This document shows, piece after piece, positions 55,101-63,535 of a stretch of DNA of 64,000 bases (its first letter is position 1; the number at the start of each line of letters is the position of its first letter). Position numbers and translations under genes: made by a program. Under the pieces are notes generated by a model. It was not told the origin of the DNA. It was given only the letters and a program-made list of their open reading frames with translations, and did no database searches. Source of the DNA: Psettodes erumei (Eukaryota; Chordata; Actinopteri; Pleuronectiformes; Psettodidae). Location of the stretch: positions 1,725,001 through 1,789,000 of the forward strand of contig JAFBJZ010000375.1 of NCBI GenBank assembly GCA_016785225.1, in the 5' to 3' direction.

Positions 55101-58100
55101 CCGGTTTCTCCTGCTGCCCTTACATTACGAGGCCACATGGGCGCCCTCTGAAGTCCTGCACTGCTTTCCACATCCCGGTTCAGACAACGGGAGAGTCTGG
55201 ACCTGAGCAGGAATCTGTGGAGCTCTGCACGCTCCGGTCGCTTGGTCAGAAATATATGCTCAGTTGACAAGTTATTAGGTAGAAACTGAACTAAAACTGA
55301 TGGAGTCCTGCAATAAAGCCTCCTCTCAAGAGATTATAATGTTCCTGTCCAGAGGTGTTAAAGTTTGCGGTGCTGTGGAACTGTACTGCAGCACACAGAG
55401 AGGTGATTTTGTTATTTAACCTACCTTCAAATAAAAGGAAAGAAACAGTATAACAGTCAGTAGTTAATAGGTTGAGTTTTTTTGTGATTTGACATAATGT
55501 AAGTCATACAGAATATCATATATTATGGTTGAAGCTAGAAAATGTACGATAAGGACATAAATGTATCCTGATTGTTCTGAAACCACAGTGTCGTGTTGCT
55601 GTTTCTTTAACATTTGTAAATTCAGATTGTAGACTCTTACTCTTACTGCTGTACAAGATATTTTGCTTTTTGATTTGAACAGCACAACTGTTCATTTGCT
55701 CATAACTTGCAAACAGTTTTTATTTGAATTCGCCAGCAGAGTGCAGCTGATTTCAGCTGGGGTTTTTTATTGCTGTCAAGTCGGTGATAGGCGGCAAAAA
55801 TGCTATCGAAAAGTGCAGCTTTAAATATTCATCTCAGCAATATCGGCTGTCTCATTTACCCACAGGCCATCTTTAGTGTTATTGCTGTTGTAAAAGTAAT
55901 TTTTAGTGGAAATATCTGCAAAAGCTGCGGCAAAACTAATCGGTGTACATATCAACGTCCTCATAATGTGATCGCATTAATAGTGTATCCTTAATACAGT
56001 ATGTCCATCATCTCCCCGTAAAGTTTTAACTTTTCACTGATACTTCCGCGCTCCCACTTCCTCCCTCTAATGCCTGCACTGTTTGCCCCGAAGGTCTAAT
56101 AAAGTTATTGATTTTGAAGTTGTTTTATTTTCTTTCCCCTGTGAATTGCAGCCCGACAGGAATCGTCCCATGTCCGGCCACACCCACCACATTTGGCCAC
56201 ATCAGAACGGCCAACGGTCAGGGGCAACAGAGACGGCGCATCACCTCAATCCAGCCACCCACGGGTCTCCAAGAATGGCTCCGAACATTTCAGGTGAGCG
56301 CGTCGGGGTTCAGTTCTTCTCACTTCCCCTGACGGCTCTGGCCCCTTCGTGCAGAAGCTCATCAAAAAAACAGATGTTGTGCTCAATCAATCTTCACTTA
56401 GTCCCGGAGATAATTGCTGCCTTGTTGTTGTGGCCCACCACATTACCACAGGCACTGTAGCGTGGAATTGGACTTAGCCGTACCTGTGTAGACTAAAAAC
56501 AGTTATGAGAGCACCTGCCTACTGTAGACTTACAGTACTGTCTGTACTAAAAGTTGAACAGATCGTGTCTTTCTGCTGGATGATCTAAGCATATTAGTAC
56601 CTAGTCTTTTTTTACTGCATTATCCAGGGACAGCAGTGCAGATTATGGGTTTTCGTAGGAGGTCATTTTGCTCCCACGATGAGCAAAGCCGGAGTTGACA
56701 AATCTTATTTTTAACCACTGCCTGTAGAGACTATACTCTGAGAGAGACATATGGGAAAATTGCAATCATTTTGCCACATTGTACTGTACCCTACTTTCAT
56801 ATTAATTTTCCTGTATTATCATTTTCTATGGATGCAACATAATAGAGCCATTTCTTTCACATCAGACTTCCAGAGCTCATGGAATGAATAGGATGTCATT
56901 TACATCAGCTAACGTATTAGTCTCGATTGGCTCTCTCTGATTTCCTGTATAACAGGTTCAGTGTTTCCCATACATTGATTTATTTGTGGCGGCCCGCCAC
57001 AATATCAGCACCAACAGCCACATATTGATTTCCTATTATTTATTTATTTATTTATTTATTTTATTTCAAATGGGTGAAATCTCATTCCTTTTGTAGGGCT
57101 GCGCGCAGAGCATTGATTTGCTCAGCCTCTCTCTCTCTCTCTCTCTCAAACACATTGACAATGGACCCGTATGACCATCGATAGCACTGGGAGAAATCAC
57201 CCCGCATTGGTGAACTGTTGGGGAAAAAGAAACGTTTTTATCGGCCCCCTGCGTATGAGCATGAAGGCGTGCTGCGTCTCAGTGTTTATTTGACATTGCA
57301 TATTGTTCTTCAGGCTTCTAAGCTATCACAGCCTGCTGTCTTTAATCTGACAGCTCAGGCTATGAGAAGTTCAACCCTTAAATTTGCATTCTGTACATTC
57401 CCAAGTCCAGTCCTAGCCTGTAGCTGCTTTCAAAGATGGGTACACCAAACAGCAGAGTGTAGCTCCAACAAATGTTGGGTTTTTTTTTCAAAAATGTTTA
57501 AACTTGTGATGATATTTTAAAAGACAAACACAAGGGGGGCACACAGTCATGGCAAAGTTACATTCCACATAAACGGATTAGTTTAGTAGATTTTGTGAAA
57601 TACGGTTATTTGCCTCTTAGATGGGGAGACTGATACAGCTCTTGTGTTTCTCCATTACATATCAGTGTACAGCCGGCAGCCAGCTTATCTCGCAAACAAA
57701 AGCAAACAAAATCTGCCTGCCAGCACCTGTAAAGGTCCCCAATTATCCCATTACATCTTGTTTGTTTAATCTGCACAAAAACCGAGGCGTAAGAATGCCA
57801 GTTGTGGGTCTGTTTCTCAGTAATGTAGCAAATAAGCCTAATTTCCTGAAATGCAGAACTATTCCTTTTATGCAACTGACATGCAGGCACATCTGGCCAA
57901 TGTTAAATAAATTTAACACATACAGTATGTGCTACTTTATGGAAACACAAAGGCAGAGCCGGTCAGTATTATGACTGGAATAGAAGGTGAAATTATTACC
58001 TCTTCAGTGTCTCTGTAGCACAGCACTCACATTTCACTAAACCTTTTGGTTGCAATCTTTTTGAGGTCTGAAGTCTTTAATCTTTATTCAGTTACGTTTT

Positions 58101-61100
58101 AGGAAGATACTTAAGTGTTTTCCCTGAATGTCACAGCTGAAGTATTTTATCAGCAGCCCATCAGCGTAATGATAAGTTGATGAAAAGAGTTAACACTTGT
58201 CTGTTTCCTGCACGCTCACAGTATCAACACTGTGATCGCAGATGTCGACTGCCGGCTTGTGTCGCAGCCGCTCTCAGGGGATTGTTGAAAGAAACTCTGG
58301 GAAATTTAAGAAATGAGGCGGTGAGCCTGACATGTTGAGGGGAGTGAAATATGGTGTACCAAAACCAATAAACTACAAATAACCACTAGAGTTTATCCTG
58401 AAAACTCCTGGGGAAAAAAAGGGGTACAAACCCTCGACGTTGAACATTTTGTTTATGAAAAGAAAATAAACTGGAGGTCAGAGGGTTTACCAGCGGTCTA
58501 AACAAAAAACTCCCTCCTCAGGTTGGGAACTGTGAAACTGTGGCGTTGAGGTTTTTCCCTTTGAGCAAAAGCGCTTGTTATTTATGGTAGAAAATGTTGT
58601 AACACATAAGTAGCTGTTACGTGGTCCCCACTCTGTTAGGGAGGAGGTCTCTGAACCCCCTGATTACCTCCACAACCAGCACCTCTGGCTAAAGCTTTTA
58701 GCTGCCAAATTACAGGTGGTTTGCGTGTGCCAGATTTTCCATCCCGCCTCATAGCCTGTAATCATTGTTAGATTTCAGCGCTCCGCAGAGGAAAACAACT
58801 GCGGCCGTCAGGCCCAACACACAGAACGGCGCTATTCAACAGCCAGCGTTAAACAACCGAACACTGAAGCCGAAGCAACAAAACCCCACAGAGCTCTAAT
58901 AATGCCGTGGATAGTCTGCTTCCTCATGTACAAATTTTCCACTAATGCGTTGGCTGCTAGTAGTGGTGCAGGTGCCTAAAGCAACTCCGGGCTTGTGCGT
59001 CGGTCACGTAGGGAACATTAACGTGTTACAGACCGGCTGCACGAAGCTGGATCGTTACAAGACGCTCCAATCAAGGTGTCAGACTAAAAGACAAAAAAAA
59101 AAAAAGCTAACTGAGGCGATGTCGGTAAAGTCTCACGAGACAGGCCAGTCGGCCTGTAACGCCCCAGTGCTGTGTTTTCACTGTGCGGTTGTGGCTGTGT
59201 GGGGTGTGGCCGTCCAGATGTGGATGTGCAATTAATAATCTGCTGACGGAGTTCAGCGAGCGCACTGCCACCTGTGATTGCAGCCAACATGCAATATTTA
59301 TTTAGAGAGCCTCTGGAGAGGACGGTGCGGAGAGACCAGTGCAGACTGCAGTGAAATAAAAAAAAGAAAATGTGATAAAGAAAGTAATGATGAAGTTCTA
59401 GAGGAAGCTTATGAGTGCCAAAAGCTCAGTATTTTAAATTTTTCTTCGACACCTGCTCCTCCACATCAGCAGCTGTTTGTAATGCTGATAATGTGCAAAA
59501 CTGGATTTTACTGCACAATACTGACTACACAGGTAGGCTCCGAGGTTACACCGCCGGCTGCAACCTCCACCAAAACCTCCCTGCACGTCCTGCTGTTGCG
59601 GCGCCCGTGGAGACACCACGTGACTGCAAAACCCGTGCTCACGTTTTTGTTTTTCCACTACGACTTTTCTGACGCCAGTGGAGTTTTCGTTGAGTGCAAG
59701 GACAGCTTAATGAGGAAGTTGGAGGAAGACTCTCAGTCGCCTTCTCCTTTTACAGGCGTCTAACAAAGTGATTATGCTGCAAACCTGCTCACCGAGACGA
59801 CTCGCATGCTTTAATCTGTCGCGCTGGTTTCGCTCGGGCCACGTCGTGTTGCTTTTGTTCCCATCGGGTTTGAACGTTAGAAAGAAGCAACAGCCTAAAT
59901 GAAAGGAATGTAATTTCCTTTTTAAAAACAACATCCCCTGTCCTCTGTTCCAGAGCTGGACTGGCCCAGAGAAGCTGCTGGCGCTGGATGAGCTGATTGA
60001 CAGCTGCGAGCCCACACAAGTCAAGCATATGATGCAGGTGATCGAGCCGCAGTTTCAGCGAGACTTTATCTCCCTGCTGCCCAAAGAGGTGAGTTCCTGA
60101 ATCCCCCTTCTCTGTTATCACTTCACAACTTCCTCTCTCCTCCTCCTCCTCCTCTGCCTCCTTCTTCTCACCTGAACTCCCACAGGAATCCTCTGTGGAA
60201 GACATTATTTCTGAATGAACGTACCTGACAGGGAGAAAGGCCTCCTCTCCAACCCTAATCCTGTCGAAGCCTTTCGTACATCATCTTACTGCATCCATAG
60301 AGGGGGTCTTTTTTTCTTTTCTGGCCCTGCATCACAACTGACAATATAAACAATCTGGAGTGCCACACTGACGATAACATCACATAAGAGATTCTCATCA
60401 AACAGCCTCAATCCAATGTATCTTGTGGAGCTGATCAAATACTTATCATCTTGTCCCTGTCTGGCAGGTGCTAGGATGAAGTGGGGGGTTGGTAGCAATG
60501 GAGAGTGAGGCAATAGAATGCAACATTTCAAGGTGTCAGCGCCTCTTGCTCCAAAGCCAAATATACAAACAGCATCATGTGTGTTCACACCAGGACATGA
60601 GCCCTCCCTTTTCATTTTGTTTTCCCTTTGCTGTTTCCCCGCTTTCATATCTCCCTCTCTTTGACTCCTTCTGATAATCCTATCTCTGCTCACTGTCAGA
60701 GCTGCTGGAAATATATATTGGTTACTGCTGTCACGTAATCTTAACGGGACAATCCCTGTGGTCGCACTACAGATACAGCTGGAAATTAAAGTAGGAAGAG
60801 AATCTGCAGAAGGCTTAAAAACCAATCACTGACCGGAGGTCCATTCTCAAAACGTTTAATATTTCCTCAACCCTGGTAATGACTACTGGCTTAAACTGGC
60901 TTTTTTTGGGAGTGAGGTATGTCAGGTTTTGTGACGGGTCATGTTCAGGCCAATTCATTTGAAATGAACCTAAAACTAACACTGCAACACCCGAAGACCT
61001 TCAGGAGGGAGAGAAAATAAAATAGAAGCCTGCGATGTCAAGCACCAAGTGAGGAATAGCCCTCATAATGACCTCAGGCTCTTTGCTATATTGTCAAGAA

Positions 61101-63495
61101 AGTTTTGAAGTGCATAAAGTCAGATCCTGGACAAGAAAAGATTTCCAAATTGAATACAAACAGGGTTCTCCACGCATCTTACGACAACATGCAGCTGAAC
61201 CAGGTGCTTCTCAGCTCAAGGACTGCAAACTTCCAGAGGACAAAAGGGACAGAGGTCCACGATGAATTCACAGCCTTCAATCGTGCAAACAGACACAGAC
61301 CCGTTTGCACGATTCAACACTGTGACTTAATCGGTGTGCTCCCATCCCCTTTGTCCTCTGGGAGATCCAAACAGTCTTTGAAGAGTGAAGAGCTTGACAA
61401 CTTTTCATAAAGGTACAAGATGTTCAGAGCAGGTGACCAGGTTAACGGAAACAGACGTTAACTGTGTTAAAGTAAATCCTCATTCTTCTTTCAGTGTTAA
61501 TGGTCAGCAGGAGGCAGAGTTAGCCCGCGGCTAGGGCTAACTTTCCAGTCTTGTGCAAAAGTCTTTATGTGCATTGGACTAAAGCTGCAAGTCAATTAAC
61601 TGGTTAATTGATCAACAGAAAATGAATCTCCAACAGTGTTGATAAACCACTGGTGGATTTTTCAGGCAAAAATACCAAATCCTCTCTCTGGCTCCTGCTG
61701 CTCACAGGTGCTCTTTTCTTTGGTCGAATAAAACAGGTGATTATAAGGCTGTGAGAAACTATAACATTTTTCATAGATTAATAAATCGGGAAAATAATCA
61801 GATTAACTGGAAATGTAGACTAACTTTAGAGCAGAATTAAGACTGGCCTAACTCAACAGACTAGACTAAAATGTCTAAAGCGGGGTCCTGGTTATTGGAG
61901 CGTCCATAATGTCATTTGGTTTCCATCACGATGGTAATGACACCGCTCTTGAGTTTGCTGCACAGTGTGCTGCAGGTCGGCATCATCTGGGATTATTGTA
62001 ATATAATGAAAGAACAATATTTGCACAGCGGGTTACACCTCGTTCTACTTTTACAATGATACGGGGCAATCGCTTGACCTAACAGTTGATCCTCTGCATT
62101 GTTTCATAGCTGAAACCAATATCGTCTGAGAGTGTTGTCCACATAAATACCAGTGTGAATACGTCTGCAAACACAGTGGAGAAGCAGCAAACTATCTTAT
62201 ATTTTTCATTGCCCAGGGGTCCAGATTTATGCTCATTATACCAGGTTTTGTGTCTTTACTCACTGGCTTTGGCTTAACGAACTGTATCACTGCCATCATT
62301 ACCTGTTCTGTGAAACTCCTATTTATTTTTTGTTGGGCTTTCATAGGATTGTTGATTCAGTTCTATGGTTATAAAACTGTGTACCTCTCTGTTAGATTCA
62401 TGCTGTTACTCTTACGCTCACAGTTTGTTGTGAGTGTGGGTTTTTTTTCTTGGCTTTACCATTTTGTCATTGTTGTTTATTTAAACTCACTGTTGTATAC
62501 ACCTGCTGTCGTGAATAATGGGTCACCTTTGTGTCTTCTTTTCCGTTTCCACCTTCTCGCCCCTGCCTTTTAACAGCTGGCCTTGTATGTGCTGTCATTC
62601 CTGGAACCGAAGGACCTCCTCCAAGCAGCCCAGACCTGTCGCTACTGGCGCATCCTGGCAGAGGACAACCTGCTGTGGAGGGAGAAATGCAGAGAAGAAG
62701 GTGAGTCTCCAGTCTTCGCAGCAGATGCAGACAGGCAGAGGCAGCATGCCGTCACCCAGCGGGAGCAGTCTGGAGCTGCCGCTGTGGACAATGCTGCACT
62801 CGACGATGTAGCTGTACCTGTTTTAAAGTAAACTGTAACCGGGAAAAAAAAAACAAAAACACAAGGTTTGTTAGTCCAATCGGCTTCCACCTCTCTCCTG
62901 ACAGGCATCGATGAGCCTCTGCCCCTCAAGAAGAGGAAAATCGTCAAGCCTGGCTTTACTCACAGCCCCTGGAAGAGTGCCTACATCAGGCAGCACAGAA
63001 TAGACACTAACTGGAGGCGAGGGGACCTCAAATCACCCAAGGTAGCTTTTACTTCACACTTGAATTCCCCACAGGTTGGCCTCAGCTCGGCTGATCTTAC
63101 AGATCTGATATGAAATGGCTTTAAGTCACAGAAAGATGGTTCAATAAGGATCTGAAGTGTGGAATTGATGGAACGTTAGTGATGGGTCAGGTTCATGCAC
63201 TGCAGTATTTGCACTGAATGATAATTGAGCTGCGGCCCTGGACGAGCCTGTTCTCCTTCAGTCTCCATTTGTCTTTTGCCTGTGCAGAAGTTTCCCATAA
63301 AGCATGACCAGCACGCTAGAGTTGATCCTTAATGGGCCCTCCACGCCTTTGGTCCCTCAGAGATGGCTGCAGGTCGTTTTAGGCCGCCGCCAACGTAAAT
63401 TTGGTTACTGTGCTCTACATACTCCTTTGCATATACACTGTGCTCAGTTTTATGCTGAGCTAGCAGGCCTGTGACCCAGTATGAGCCAACAGATG

Positions 63496-63535
<40 letters not shown>

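Larger units (their letters stand above)
56959..57240. mobile_element. hAT-like non-autonomous element fragment
   Basis: The left end CAGTGTTTCCCATACATTGA resembles hAT terminal repeats of the CAGTGTTTCCC type. It is followed by TTATTTGTGGCGGCCCGCCA, a phrase I recall from a common fish element. A matching inverted end was not found, so the right border is approximate and the copy is probably truncated. An ATTT repeat and a CT repeat lie inside it. Confidence 0.45.
56294..59953 (+). other. fbxw7: fbxw7 intron before the dimerisation exon
   Basis: The intron is 3.7 kb. It contains a hAT-like repeat fragment from 56959, an ATTT tetranucleotide repeat (57035-57067) and a CT repeat (57126-57147). 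The remainder has no recognised feature. Confidence 0.85.

Noticed and set aside
62229..62573. A hydrophobic 114-codon open frame resembling a membrane protein
   Set aside because: It is produced by a T-rich intron stretch leading into the polypyrimidine tract of the F-box exon. No family similarity was seen.
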